This document shows positions 28,099-37,452 of a stretch of 64,000 nucleotides of DNA, piece by piece. The stretch comes from Thermosipho melanesiensis BI429. Lineage in GTDB: Bacteria > Thermotogota > Thermotogae > Thermotogales > Fervidobacteriaceae. Each line of letters begins with the position of its first letter. Within the stretch, counting starts at the first letter, position 1. The position numbers and the translations under genes were made by a program. The stretch is from positions 1,488,001 to 1,552,000 of the forward strand of contig NC_009616.1 in assembly GCF_000016905.1 (NCBI RefSeq), given 5' to 3'. The notes beneath the pieces were generated by a model. It saw only the letters and a list, made by a program, of their open reading frames with translations. It ran no database searches and was not told the DNA's origin.

Positions 28099-31000
28099 AT
28101 GAATATAGTAAAATTTTTTAGAAACACTTACAATGGACCTGAATACATTGTAGATGTTGATGGCAATTTAAAAAGAATGAAAATATTGGACAAAAAATCG
28201 ATTGGAAGTTTTTTGGAATTATCCAATTACTTTAATTTGGTGAATTATATAAGCACTTTTTTAAAGCCTGAAAGGTATGAAATTGAAACTGAAAAAGCAG
28301 TGCTATATTTTTCGTATAGTGGTGAAGAATCTGTAAAATTGGAAGATCTTTCGTTGGATTTAAAAAAAGAACTTTCTGTTTTATTGTTAAATTTGGTCCA
28401 AGAAATTTATCATATTCCAAATTTGTATTTTCCAGTTTTTTCTGTTGATGATATTTTAATAAAAGGTAATTCATTTGTTATTCAACCACCTATTTGGACA
28501 AAAAAGAAAGAGATACCTGATAGTAAAGAAAATTTATTTATTGCCCCAGAGTTTATAAAGAAAAAGGAAATAAATGAAAAATCTTCAATTTATGTTATTG
28601 GGAAGGTAATTGAAAAATTAGGAATATATGAATTAAAAAGAATAGTTGAAGAAATGGTGGTTGAAGATTTTACAAAAAGAAGTGTTCATTTTGCAATGCC
28701 CAGTGTTTTTAAAAGTTTTTTAGAACTAAACTTTGTCGTTCCAACTATTCAACGACCTGAACTTAATGAATTAATGAATGTTTTAAATTTAAGAGAATCA
28801 GTTTTTATTGGTGTGGTTGGAGAACAAAGAATGGGTAAAACTACTTTGTTAAATCTACTCCAAGAAAGGCTTGTATCGGAGGGAAAACTTGTAATTAGGG
28901 CTACAGGTATAGCTCAATTTGTTTTGCAACTATTACAAATTGCCGCGGGAAAGGCAGATGAGGATATTTTAAGCCAGATAGAAAATATTATTAATAATGG
29001 TGGAAAAGTGGATACCTTAGTTCCACTAGTTGGAAGTGTTATTGATGATTTGGAGCAATTATTTGTATTAGTGGATGATTACCAAGAGAAATTTGACAAT
29101 TTTAAAGTGTTTCTAAAAGAGCTATTTTCACTGAATTTTAAAGTTAAACATAAAGTTGTTGCATTTTCCACTGAAAAATTTAGTGATTTTGATAAAGTTA
29201 TTTATTTAAAACCGTTTAGTAAAGGTCAAATTGAGGAATTGTTGACAAAAACATTTTTTAATCTGGAAAGAAAAGAAGTTTTTAGTGATTTTCTATACAA
29301 AGTTAGTAATGGATATCCTGGTATTTTAGTTGAGGTTTTAAGGACATTAGTAGAAAAAGGCTTATTGAGAAAAAATGTTGAGAAAGATTCTTGGGAATGT
29401 GAATTAGAGAAATTAGGAGATTTTGATTTTGAGAATATTTTTGATGTTTTTGATGGGTTGAATAAGGAATATTTTGAAAAGTTGAAGTATTTATCAGTAC
29501 TTGGGCAAAAATTTACGGATGATGAGATAGAACTTTTGGAAGGTGTAATTGGCTGGAGTTTTTCAGATATAATTAAGGTGGCAGAGAATAAAGGTATATT
29601 GTATAGAGAATATTCAAATTTGAGGTTTACGTTGAGACAATATTGGGAAAGATTATACGATACTGTAGAAAATAAAAAGCAATTGCATAAAAAACTTATA
29701 TGCCAGTATTTAAAACTTGATTTTTTTGGAGTTTATCAGAAAGTTGCATGGCATTTTAGAATGATTGGGGATGAGAGGAAAGCTTTGATATATTATTTGA
29801 AATCTATTAAGAGAGGTTTGGAAAAATATTACTCTCCCAACATTTTGCGGGAAATGATTGCTGAAGCTGAAAAATTGCTTCCAAAAAATAAATATTTATA
29901 TTCACTGATAAGATATAAAGTTGAGATTTATTATAGAGTGTTTAGGGAGATAGATTTTGAGATTCCGGATAAAAAGATATTTGAGTATTGGAAAATTGCA
30001 GCAAAATATGTTAATCAAAAAAACAAAGAAGTAGTTGAATTTTTTGAAAAGGATAAAGATAGGTTAAAAGGTTTTGGAAAATTTGGTACATATAGAAGGG
30101 TTTTACTCTATTATTATGCCTTATTTAATTTGAGGATGTATGAAAAAATCGATATTTTAACTTTGGAAAAAATTTCTAAGATCCCTGAAGTTGAATCTAA
30201 ATTTGTTTTAGAGTTAAAAGTTAGAGCGCTGATTTTACTTGGAAGTATAATTTCTAATAGAGATAGGGTTCTAGCAGAACATTATTATGAAGAGGCCAAA
30301 ACTATTGCGAAAGAAAAGGGGTTATTTCATTTTCTGCCTACTATTTATAATAATTTATCTATTAATATTGGTAATTTAGTTATTGCAAATCAATTATATG
30401 ATAAAGCGATTTATTATTCTGAAATAATTGGTTTAACTAATTTATCAATCACTTCAAAAATAAATAAAATTCAAAGTATGCTTTATATGGGTGATATAAA
30501 TAAATTTTTTGTGGAGCTTTTAAAGCTTCGTAGAATTTTGGAATTGAAAGATTTAAAATTTGAACTAGCAGAGACTTATAAATTAGAAGCGTTGTATCAT
30601 GTTTATAATAGGGAATTTGAAGATGGTTTGAAAGATATAATGGTTGCAAGAAATATTTTGGAAAAATTACAGTTGGGAAGTTCATATTTGCGGTTATTGT
30701 TTTTACTTTACGTATTTACGGAAAAAATAAACTATGTAAGGAATATGTACAATGAAAATAAAGATGCTAGAGATTTGAAAGATTGGGGATTTAGCTATTT
30801 TGTTAAGTTAGTTTTTGCGGAGAATGATGAAGATTTTAGAAAAATATGGGAAGAATATAGAGATTCTGAGGTTTTTTTATGGCGAGAAGAGATCTTTGCA
30901 ATTTTTGGTGAAAAGATTGCAAAGGTTGATCCAGAGGGCTTTTTTGAACAACTTAGATTTTTTGAAAAAAATTACGCAACTCAGGGTTTGAAATTATCAC

Positions 31001-32118
31001 TTGCAATGTTATATGAAGGTTTTGCAAAGTACTATAAAACATTAGGAAAAGATTACAGATACGGTTTGTATATTTCAAAGGCTTATTCTCTGTATAGAGA
31101 GATGGGATTTGAAAATTATGTGGAAATTTTGGAAAAGAAAGAGATTTTTAAAATGAATCCATACTTTAAGAAATCTTTGGATTTGACAAAGGTGTATGAT
31201 AATAAGAACTTGTCGAAAGAGTTGCGGGACTATTTTTCAAAGACAAGTTTTGCAATGGGAATATTAGAAGAATTGAAAGCGATAGAAGAAATAGAAGAAC
31301 CTCAAAATATTGTTAACTACTTTGCAAGTAAAATTTTACAGATCTTACCCGTAAATGGAATAGAGATATTTGTTAAAGATGTACAAATTGGTCAAGATTT
31401 CAAATTTTCAAGTGTGGAAAACGTTGAAAGAAGAGATTTAATAGAAAAAAACCCTTTAAGGGTTAAAATTTCAGATAAAATTGACAAATATTTAGATTAT
31501 TATATATATATTTCAAATGAAAAACTAAATATAGATGATGAGGAATTGTCAAATATATTGGAAATATTAAAAATTGTAGAATTTGGATTTATTACTGCTA
31601 TAAAATCTTCTTTATTAAGATTGAGGAGTTTTTTGGATCCACTTACAAAGTTGTATACCAGATATTATTTTGCGGAAAAGATAGATGAATATTTTGAAAA
31701 AGCGAAAAAATTTAAGGAAAGACTTTCTATTATTATGTGCGACTTGGATCATTTTAAAAAGATAAATGACAAATATGGTCACCTACTTGGAGATGAAGTT
31801 TTAAGAGAGATTGCAAAAATTTTGAAAGAAAATGTAAGAAGAAACAACGATATAGTCGGAAGATATGGTGGAGAGGAGTTTATAATACTACTTCCAAATT
31901 CTTCTTTAAATTATGCAAAAGAAATTGCAGAAAGATTGAGAAAGAAGATAGAAGCTATTGATAAATTTCCTTTTAAAGTTACAATGAGTTTTGGTATAGC
32001 AAGTTATCCAGAAGTTTTGGTTAAAACTTCTGATGAATTGGTTGGTTATGCAGATGATGCTTTGTATAAAGCAAAAGAACTTGGAAGGAATAGGGTGATT
32101 GTTTTTGAAGTTAATTGA
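28099..32118 (+). CDS. Large signalling protein: kinase-like N-terminus, STAND ATPase, helical repeats, GAF-like, GGDEF
   Basis: 1339 residues. About 1-190 recalls a degenerate protein-kinase fold (F-I-A-P-E-F resembles the APE motif) without a visible catalytic loop. A STAND/AAA ATPase follows, with Walker A G-E-Q-R-M-G-K-T-T at 241-249 and Walker B-like L-F-V-L-V-D-D near 321-327. From about 420 to 1040 there are TPR-like helical repeats. A GAF-like domain (about 1045-1180) precedes a C-terminal GGDEF domain with G-G-E-E-F at 1257-1261. The product-inhibition I-site R-x-x-D (R-N-N-D) lies five residues before it, so cyclic di-GMP synthesis with feedback is expected. AGGGGG lies before the ATG. 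The gene end overlaps murB. The input signal is unknown. Confidence 0.88.
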   Translation: MNIVKFFRNTYNGPEYIVDVDGNLKRMKILDKKSIGSFLELSNYFNLVNYISTFLKPERYEIETEKAVLYFSYSGEESVKLEDLSLDLKKELSVLLLNLVQEIYHIPNLYFPVFSVDDILIKGNSFVIQPPIWTKKKEIPDSKENLFIAPEFIKKKEINEKSSIYVIGKVIEKLGIYELKRIVEEMVVEDFTKRSVHFAMPSVFKSFLELNFVVPTIQRPELNELMNVLNLRESVFIGVVGEQRMGKTTLLNLLQERLVSEGKLVIRATGIAQFVLQLLQIAAGKADEDILSQIENIINNGGKVDTLVPLVGSVIDDLEQLFVLVDDYQEKFDNFKVFLKELFSLNFKVKHKVVAFSTEKFSDFDKVIYLKPFSKGQIEELLTKTFFNLERKEVFSDFLYKVSNGYPGILVEVLRTLVEKGLLRKNVEKDSWECELEKLGDFDFENIFDVFDGLNKEYFEKLKYLSVLGQKFTDDEIELLEGVIGWSFSDIIKVAENKGILYREYSNLRFTLRQYWERLYDTVENKKQLHKKLICQYLKLDFFGVYQKVAWHFRMIGDERKALIYYLKSIKRGLEKYYSPNILREMIAEAEKLLPKNKYLYSLIRYKVEIYYRVFREIDFEIPDKKIFEYWKIAAKYVNQKNKEVVEFFEKDKDRLKGFGKFGTYRRVLLYYYALFNLRMYEKIDILTLEKISKIPEVESKFVLELKVRALILLGSIISNRDRVLAEHYYEEAKTIAKEKGLFHFLPTIYNNLSINIGNLVIANQLYDKAIYYSEIIGLTNLSITSKINKIQSMLYMGDINKFFVELLKLRRILELKDLKFELAETYKLEALYHVYNREFEDGLKDIMVARNILEKLQLGSSYLRLLFLLYVFTEKINYVRNMYNENKDARDLKDWGFSYFVKLVFAENDEDFRKIWEEYRDSEVFLWREEIFAIFGEKIAKVDPEGFFEQLRFFEKNYATQGLKLSLAMLYEGFAKYYKTLGKDYRYGLYISKAYSLYREMGFENYVEILEKKEIFKMNPYFKKSLDLTKVYDNKNLSKELRDYFSKTSFAMGILEELKAIEEIEEPQNIVNYFASKILQILPVNGIEIFVKDVQIGQDFKFSSVENVERRDLIEKNPLRVKISDKIDKYLDYYIYISNEKLNIDDEELSNILEILKIVEFGFITAIKSSLLRLRSFLDPLTKLYTRYYFAEKIDEYFEKAKKFKERLSIIMCDLDHFKKINDKYGHLLGDEVLREIAKILKENVRRNNDIVGRYGGEEFIILLPNSSLNYAKEIAERLRKKIEAIDKFPFKVTMSFGIASYPEVLVKTSDELVGYADDALYKAKELGRNRVIVFEVN

Positions 32119-32983
32119 TACTTTATTGAAATTGGGAAATGATGTTCATATAAATGAAAAAATGAAATGTCATGTGAGTTTTAAAATAGGAGGACCTGTG
32201 AGGTTATTTATAATACCGTATACAGTTGATATGTTTTTGGAGACTTTAAATGTTTTGGATAACGTAAAAATCTTAGGAAATGGAACAAATGTGTTACCTA
32301 AAGATGAATATATGGACTTTAATGTTATTTCAACTGAAAAACTTACAGGGATTTTTGTGGAGAATGACACGATAATTTGCGAAAGTGGACTCAGTTTAAA
32401 AAAGTTATGTTTATATGCGGCAAAAGAAGGTTTTTCAGGTTTTGAAAATGCTTATGGAATCCCCGGGAGTGTTGGTGGAGCCGCCTATATGAATGCCGGA
32501 GCCTTTGGATGGGAAACGGCGGAAATGATTGAGTTTGTTGACGTTTATGATGGAAAAAAAGTATTGAGATTAGATAGGACAGAGATGAAATTTTCATATA
32601 GAAACAGTATTTTTAAAGAAAACGAAGATTTGATTATTTTAAGAGTTGGATTTCGGATAATAAAAGGAGATAGTTATAATATTTTTTCAAGAATGAAACA
32701 GGTAATGATAAAAAGGGTGGAAAAGCAACCTTTGGAGTTTCCAAGTGCTGGAAGTGTTTTTAAAAGGCCAAGAAAAGGTTTTTACGTGGGAAGTGCCATT
32801 GAAAAAATAGGTTTAAAAGGTTTTAGAATAGGTGGAGCAATGATTTCAGAAAAACATGCAGGATTTATAATAAATTATAACAACGCAAAATCCTCTGATG
32901 TGAAAGATATGATTGAACTTGTAAAGGATAAAATTTATAAAAATTTTGGTGTAAAATTGGAAACTGAGATAGAAATTTGGTAA
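32105..32983 (+). CDS. murB: UDP-N-acetylenolpyruvoylglucosamine reductase MurB
   Basis: 292 residues from the TTG at 32105, which is 7 bases after GGGTG; a TTG at 32099 is also possible. FAD-binding motifs G-N-G-T-N-V-L and Y-G-I-P-G-S-V-G-G-A-A-Y-M-N-A-G-A-F-G, the catalytic region S-Y-R-N-S-I-F, and P-S-A-G-S-V-F-K-R-P with the active-site serine. It makes UDP-N-acetylmuramate for peptidoglycan. It overlaps the end of the GGDEF gene by 14 bases. Confidence 0.94.
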   Translation: MKLIDTLLKLGNDVHINEKMKCHVSFKIGGPVRLFIIPYTVDMFLETLNVLDNVKILGNGTNVLPKDEYMDFNVISTEKLTGIFVENDTIICESGLSLKKLCLYAAKEGFSGFENAYGIPGSVGGAAYMNAGAFGWETAEMIEFVDVYDGKKVLRLDRTEMKFSYRNSIFKENEDLIILRVGFRIIKGDSYNIFSRMKQVMIKRVEKQPLEFPSAGSVFKRPRKGFYVGSAIEKIGLKGFRIGGAMISEKHAGFIINYNNAKSSDVKDMIELVKDKIYKNFGVKLETEIEIW

Positions 32984-32995
32984 AGGAGGAGTATT

Positions 32996-34336
32996 ATGGA
33001 CAATCTTTGGACGATTAGGAATACTAATGATGTGGAAAAGTTTGTAAAAAACTACAGAAATTTTATCGATACAGCGGTAACTGAAAGACTTGCAATATCT
33101 TTTTTTGAAGAAATGTTGAAAAAAAGTGGGTTTATCTCTCTTAATGAGTACACTGGAGTTGAAGAAAAAGTCTATTATATTAATGCTAGTAAATCTTTAA
33201 TTGCGGTAAGAATAGTCAGTGATCCAAAAGAGGGATTTAATATTATAGCCTCACATGTTGACTCTCCAAGATTTGATCTTAAACCTAATCCACTTTTTGA
33301 AGATGAAGCTATTGCAATGTTGAAAACTCATTATTATGGAGGAGTTAAGCTATATCAATGGTATAACATACCACTTGCATTGGTTGGAGTAGTATTTAAA
33401 GCTGATGGAACAAGAATAGATATAAACATAGGATTTGATGAAGATGATCCGATATTTTTATTTGCGGATTTATTACCACACCTTGATAGAAAAGACGAAA
33501 AATTAAGCGAAAAGTTTCAAGGGGAAAAAATGAATTTAGTTGTTGGTTCAATTCCTCTTGAAGGTGAAGAAAAAGATGCGGTAAAGCGAAATGTATTAAG
33601 AATTTTAAAGGAGAAATATAATATCGAGGAGGAGGATTTTATTAGTGCTGATATAGAAATTGTACCAGCTTTTAAATCTAGGGAAGTGGGTTTTGATAGA
33701 AGTATGATAGCTGCGTATGGTCAAGACGATAGGATTTGTGCATTTCAATCTGTAAAGGCTTTGATTGATGCTGAAAATTTGGAGAAATCAGCTGCAGTAA
33801 TTTTATTCGATAGAGAGGAAATAGGTAGCGAGGGAAATGCAGGTGCAAAGGCAAGATTTTACAAAAAGTTTTTTAGAAAAGTTTTAAAAATCAAAGGTGA
33901 AAAAGATGTAGAATTTGCTTTAGATGAGTTAATAGAAAATTCATTTGTGGTTTCGGCTGATGTTGCAGCACTTGTAAATCCTAATTTCAAGGATGTCCAC
34001 GATAAATTAAATGCTCCTAAAATAGGAAAAGGGGTAGTTGTAGTAAAATATACTGGTATGCGTGGAAAAGCAGGTGCAAGTGAAGCGCATGCTGAAACAT
34101 TATTACATGTTAGAAAGGTTTTAAATAACGCAAATATAAAGTGGCAAGTTGGTACTTTAGGAAAAATAGGTGTTGGTGGTGGTGGAACCGTAGCAAAATT
34201 TTTAGCCCAGGAAGGATTTAATGTAATTGATATGGGTCCAGGTTTGTTGAGTATGCATTCACCTTATGAAATAGTGTCAAAAGTGGATTTGTTTGAAACG
34301 TATCTTGCATACAAAGAATTAATTTCAAAGAGGTGA
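32996..34336 (+). CDS. M18 family aminopeptidase
   Basis: 446 residues. Metal-binding motifs of the M18 family are present: A-S-H-V-D-S-P-R-F-D-L-K-P, the Asp of Y-G-Q-D-D-R, F-D-R-E-E-I-G-S-E-G-N-A-G-A, S-A-D-V-A-A-L, and the C-terminal G-P-G-L-L-S-M-H-S-P-Y-E. It is expected to be a cytosolic, multimeric zinc or cobalt aminopeptidase. AAAGGAGGAG precedes the ATG. It lies between murB and a MarR gene with small gaps. Confidence 0.93.
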   Translation: MDNLWTIRNTNDVEKFVKNYRNFIDTAVTERLAISFFEEMLKKSGFISLNEYTGVEEKVYYINASKSLIAVRIVSDPKEGFNIIASHVDSPRFDLKPNPLFEDEAIAMLKTHYYGGVKLYQWYNIPLALVGVVFKADGTRIDINIGFDEDDPIFLFADLLPHLDRKDEKLSEKFQGEKMNLVVGSIPLEGEEKDAVKRNVLRILKEKYNIEEEDFISADIEIVPAFKSREVGFDRSMIAAYGQDDRICAFQSVKALIDAENLEKSAAVILFDREEIGSEGNAGAKARFYKKFFRKVLKIKGEKDVEFALDELIENSFVVSADVAALVNPNFKDVHDKLNAPKIGKGVVVVKYTGMRGKAGASEAHAETLLHVRKVLNNANIKWQVGTLGKIGVGGGGTVAKFLAQEGFNVIDMGPGLLSMHSPYEIVSKVDLFETYLAYKELISKR

Positions 34337-34340
34337 AATT

Positions 34341-34766
34341 GTGTCAAAAAAGGTTGAAAATTTATTAAGAGATATTTGTTTTAGGATAAAAGTAAAAGGT
34401 AGGGAAGTTTTAAAGGAATTTCCAATAACCCCTGCACAGTTTGATCTAATGCAAAAACTTTATTTTGCTGGAGAACAAACCATGACTGAATTAAGCCGAA
34501 TGTTAGGTATTGCAAAAAGTACTACAACTGGATTAGTATCAAGATTGGAGAATGAAGGTTTTGTGGAAAGAAAAAGAAGAAAAAATGATAAAAGGATTAT
34601 TATAGTGGTTTTAACAAAAAAAGGTGAATATGTTATTGATAAGGTAATTTTCAAAAGAATAGAATTTGTTGAAGAGGTTTTAAAAGATTTTGATAATAAT
34701 TCTAAAGAGGTATTAGTTTCACTACTGGAAAAACTTAACAATTCGGTAAAAAGACGTGGGGGATAA
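34341..34766 (+). CDS. MarR family transcriptional regulator
   Basis: 141 residues. Winged helix with T-M-T-E-L-S-R-M-L-G-I-A-K-S-T-T-T-G-L (recognition helix region) and a wing rich in basic residues (R-K-R-R-K-N-D-K-R). GTG start after GAGGTGAAATT. It sits directly upstream (2 bases) of an envelope gene group (PEGA protein, Omp-alpha-like, FapA-like, manA) and may control it; no operator could be identified. Confidence 0.9.
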   Translation: MSKKVENLLRDICFRIKVKGREVLKEFPITPAQFDLMQKLYFAGEQTMTELSRMLGIAKSTTTGLVSRLENEGFVERKRRKNDKRIIIVVLTKKGEYVIDKVIFKRIEFVEEVLKDFDNNSKEVLVSLLEKLNNSVKRRGG

Positions 34767-34768
34767 AT

Positions 34769-36142
34769 ATGAAAAAAATAATTTTGTTATTTTTAGTTAT
34801 TTCGTATACTTTGTTTGCCGAATTGGTGATTATTACAGAACCTAGTGCTATGGTTTATTGGAATGGAAACTTAATAGATGTTGTGCCACTAAATGGGATA
34901 TTAAAGATTTCCAATATAACTTATCCAGGAAAGTTAAAAATTGTAAAACCGGGTTATTCGGTTTATGAGACTGTAGTTTCGAGTGATGCGACTTTAAATA
35001 TAAAATTGACATTACCTTCATACGTTGAGATAACAACCGAGCCTGAAGGAGTAAAGGTGTATATAAACGATAAGTTTTACGGGTTAACCCCTGCAGTATT
35101 TGAGGTGCCCTCTGGAAATTTGAGAATTTTTCTTGAAAAAGATGGATATATATTTAAGACAATGGATTTATTCGTAAGCCCTTCTAAAATAAATAAGGTG
35201 AAAGTTAAATTGAAAAAATACGTTGATTTAAAGATAAACGTGAAAGAAAAGGTTAGAGCAATATTTAATGGCAAGTTAGTGACTTTACCAATTGAACTAA
35301 AGGTTTTACCTGGAAAATATAATTTAGAATTGCTGGATTCGGATTATGTTAATTTAAATCAAGAAGTGGTAGTTCCAAGTGTTGAAAACTATGAGTATAA
35401 CGTGGATGAAACAAAGTTTGCAAGACTTTATGTTTACGGTTATCCAGAAAACGCAGAGGTAAGTTTAGAAAACGTTTCAAAAATTAGTCCGGCAAGTTTT
35501 AGAGTCATTCCAGGAAAATATAGTTTAACTATAAGGAAAGATGGATATAGAGAATTGAAGAGTATGATTGTTTTAAAGTCTGGGAGTAATAACTATGTAT
35601 ATAATTTGAAAACAAAAGTTATTTCTAAAACAAACGAAGATTTGCTGTTTTTCTTGGATGGAATGAAGGTTTCTGAAAGTTTTGTCGCAAAAAGGTTATA
35701 TTTTACAAAAATTGTTGGACAAGGTAGAGAGTGGTATGGTTTTACAGATGGTTCAATTGAAAAAATGCCGGAGAGTTATAGTATAATTTTAGGTAGAGAA
35801 GGTTCGTTGATTTACAAGGGAATAAAATATGATTCACCTGTTGTTATTAATGCAAAATTTAGTGAAATCATAACTTATATTTCTGAAACTTCTTCTAATA
35901 ACTTTACAGTTGTGGGAAATCTGATAATTGATGATGAAAATCATTGTGTGGTTAATGTTTATTCAGAAGATAGTATGGAAGTTTTTATTAACGATAAATT
36001 TTTTGGAAAAACTCCTCTATATTTTTTGATTTTGCCAAGAGGGATTTATAGATTTAGATTTGTAAAGGATGGAATAATAGTTTCTGAAAAAAGTATAGAG
36101 ATAAAACAAGGTATTTTAAACGAGGTATTTGGAGGGGATTAG
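34769..36142 (+). CDS. Exported protein with PEGA repeats
   Basis: 457 residues. Signal peptide of about 16 residues (M-K-K-I-I-L-L-F ... L-F-A). Repeated beta-rich PEGA units are visible. Examples are V-E-I-T-T-E-P-E-G-V-K-V-Y-I-N (about 90-140), L-Y-V-Y-G-Y-P-E-N-A-E-V-S-L (about 215-285) and M-E-V-F-I-N-D-K-F-F-G-K-T-P-L at the end. PEGA domains are common in surface proteins of diderms and may bind wall or carbohydrate. It lies 2 bases after the MarR gene and abuts the Omp-alpha-like gene. Confidence 0.85.
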   Translation: MKKIILLFLVISYTLFAELVIITEPSAMVYWNGNLIDVVPLNGILKISNITYPGKLKIVKPGYSVYETVVSSDATLNIKLTLPSYVEITTEPEGVKVYINDKFYGLTPAVFEVPSGNLRIFLEKDGYIFKTMDLFVSPSKINKVKVKLKKYVDLKINVKEKVRAIFNGKLVTLPIELKVLPGKYNLELLDSDYVNLNQEVVVPSVENYEYNVDETKFARLYVYGYPENAEVSLENVSKISPASFRVIPGKYSLTIRKDGYRELKSMIVLKSGSNNYVYNLKTKVISKTNEDLLFFLDGMKVSESFVAKRLYFTKIVGQGREWYGFTDGSIEKMPESYSIILGREGSLIYKGIKYDSPVVINAKFSEIITYISETSSNNFTVVGNLIIDDENHCVVNVYSEDSMEVFINDKFFGKTPLYFLILPRGIYRFRFVKDGIIVSEKSIEIKQGILNEVFGGD

Positions 36143-37441
36143 ATGAGAAAGCTATTTTTTATTTTATTACTTTCAAGTGTAATTGTTTTTTCAGCGGAGA
36201 TAACTATTACTGATTTGTCACCTATTGTACCTGAATATTCTGCTGTGGAGTTTTTGGTTAAAAACCAAATAATGGAGCTTGATATTAATGGTAACTTCAA
36301 ACCTTCTTTGCTTATGACAAGATTGGATATTGCAAGGATTTTATATACAGTTATCCAGAAGTACAATTTAAATAAACTTTCAGAAATTGAAAACTTACTT
36401 TTGGATATTAATAATGAATTGAAGACTTCAAAAAGTGCTATTACTGGTATAGATAAAAGAGTTTCCTTATTAGAAGATGAATTTTTAGACACTAGAGACA
36501 GATTTGATAAGTTGGAAAAATTTGTTGAAAAAGCTTCTGAGACAATTTTATCTGAAGATAGAATAAAAAAACTATATGAGAAAATAGATAGTATGGAGAA
36601 CACTTACGCAAAAGTGGATGATTTAAATAATTTATCAGCTCAAATTTCTTTAATTTCAGAAGTGTTTAATTCACAAATAAAGAAATTTGACGAAAAAATA
36701 TCTGATATTGAAAAGATAAGTGAGATTGAAAAAAAATTAAGTATTTTAAATAGTGAACTTGATGAGTTAAAGACAAACTTTTTGGAAGAACAAGCAAGAA
36801 ATTTGGCTAAATTTTCAAAGTTGAATGAGCAGTTAGGAAATATTCCTACAGATGTGACAAATCTCAATTTAATGATTTCAAAGATATCAAGTAAAGTAAA
36901 TGCGATTGAAACTCTATATACAAAACTTCAGAATTTAAAACCCGAGGATTTTGAAAAAATAGCGAAGATTTCGGAAATGGAATCGAAAGTAAATGAAATG
37001 TATTCCATATTGTCGGATTTGAAGGCATTTTCAGGGGATTTAGATACATTAAGACAGAGGTTGGAAGGAATTGATGTGTTAACAGTAAGAAATGTGGTAA
37101 ATAAATTTGGAATTATGGAAAATAGATATCGGCAGCTTGAAGAAAGAATGCAAAATTTGGAAGAATCAGTTTCAAAATTTGGAGTGTATAACCAAAAAAT
37201 AAAGGAAATCGAATTGCAATTATCTGAAATTGAGAATAAAAAGATAGCATTGGATAACATTGATAAGATATCCAGTGATGTCGAATATTTGAAAAAATCA
37301 AAAGAAGAAACAGAGAAAGTATTAAATGTAATGACAGATAAGATTGTTGAAAATGGAAATAAGGTTAATTCACTTTATATTGTTTCGATTATTTCAATGA
37401 TAATTTCAATAGTATCTTTGGTCATTGTTTTTGCAAAATAA
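36143..37441 (+). CDS. Omp-alpha-like SLH / coiled-coil / membrane-anchor protein
   Basis: 432 residues. Signal peptide (about 1-18), one SLH-like domain (about 20-80; P-E-Y-S-A-V-E-F-L-V-K-N ... M-T-R-L-D-I-A-R-I-L), a very long coiled coil (about 85-405) and a C-terminal hydrophobic helix (about 411-430) ending F-A-K. This is the layout described for Omp-alpha of Thermotoga maritima, the rod-shaped spacer that binds peptidoglycan through SLH and anchors in the outer membrane (toga) by its C-terminus. Length is close to that protein. GGAGGGG precedes the ATG, and the start directly follows the stop of the PEGA gene. Confidence 0.82.
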   Translation: MRKLFFILLLSSVIVFSAEITITDLSPIVPEYSAVEFLVKNQIMELDINGNFKPSLLMTRLDIARILYTVIQKYNLNKLSEIENLLLDINNELKTSKSAITGIDKRVSLLEDEFLDTRDRFDKLEKFVEKASETILSEDRIKKLYEKIDSMENTYAKVDDLNNLSAQISLISEVFNSQIKKFDEKISDIEKISEIEKKLSILNSELDELKTNFLEEQARNLAKFSKLNEQLGNIPTDVTNLNLMISKISSKVNAIETLYTKLQNLKPEDFEKIAKISEMESKVNEMYSILSDLKAFSGDLDTLRQRLEGIDVLTVRNVVNKFGIMENRYRQLEERMQNLEESVSKFGVYNQKIKEIELQLSEIENKKIALDNIDKISSDVEYLKKSKEETEKVLNVMTDKIVENGNKVNSLYIVSIISMIISIVSLVIVFAK

Positions 37442-37452
37442 AGGGGGGTTTT

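Noticed and set aside
36139-36603. 154-codon minus-strand frame opposite the Omp-alpha-like gene
   Set aside because: Serine-rich mirror of coiled-coil coding; no ribosome site and no plausible protein features.
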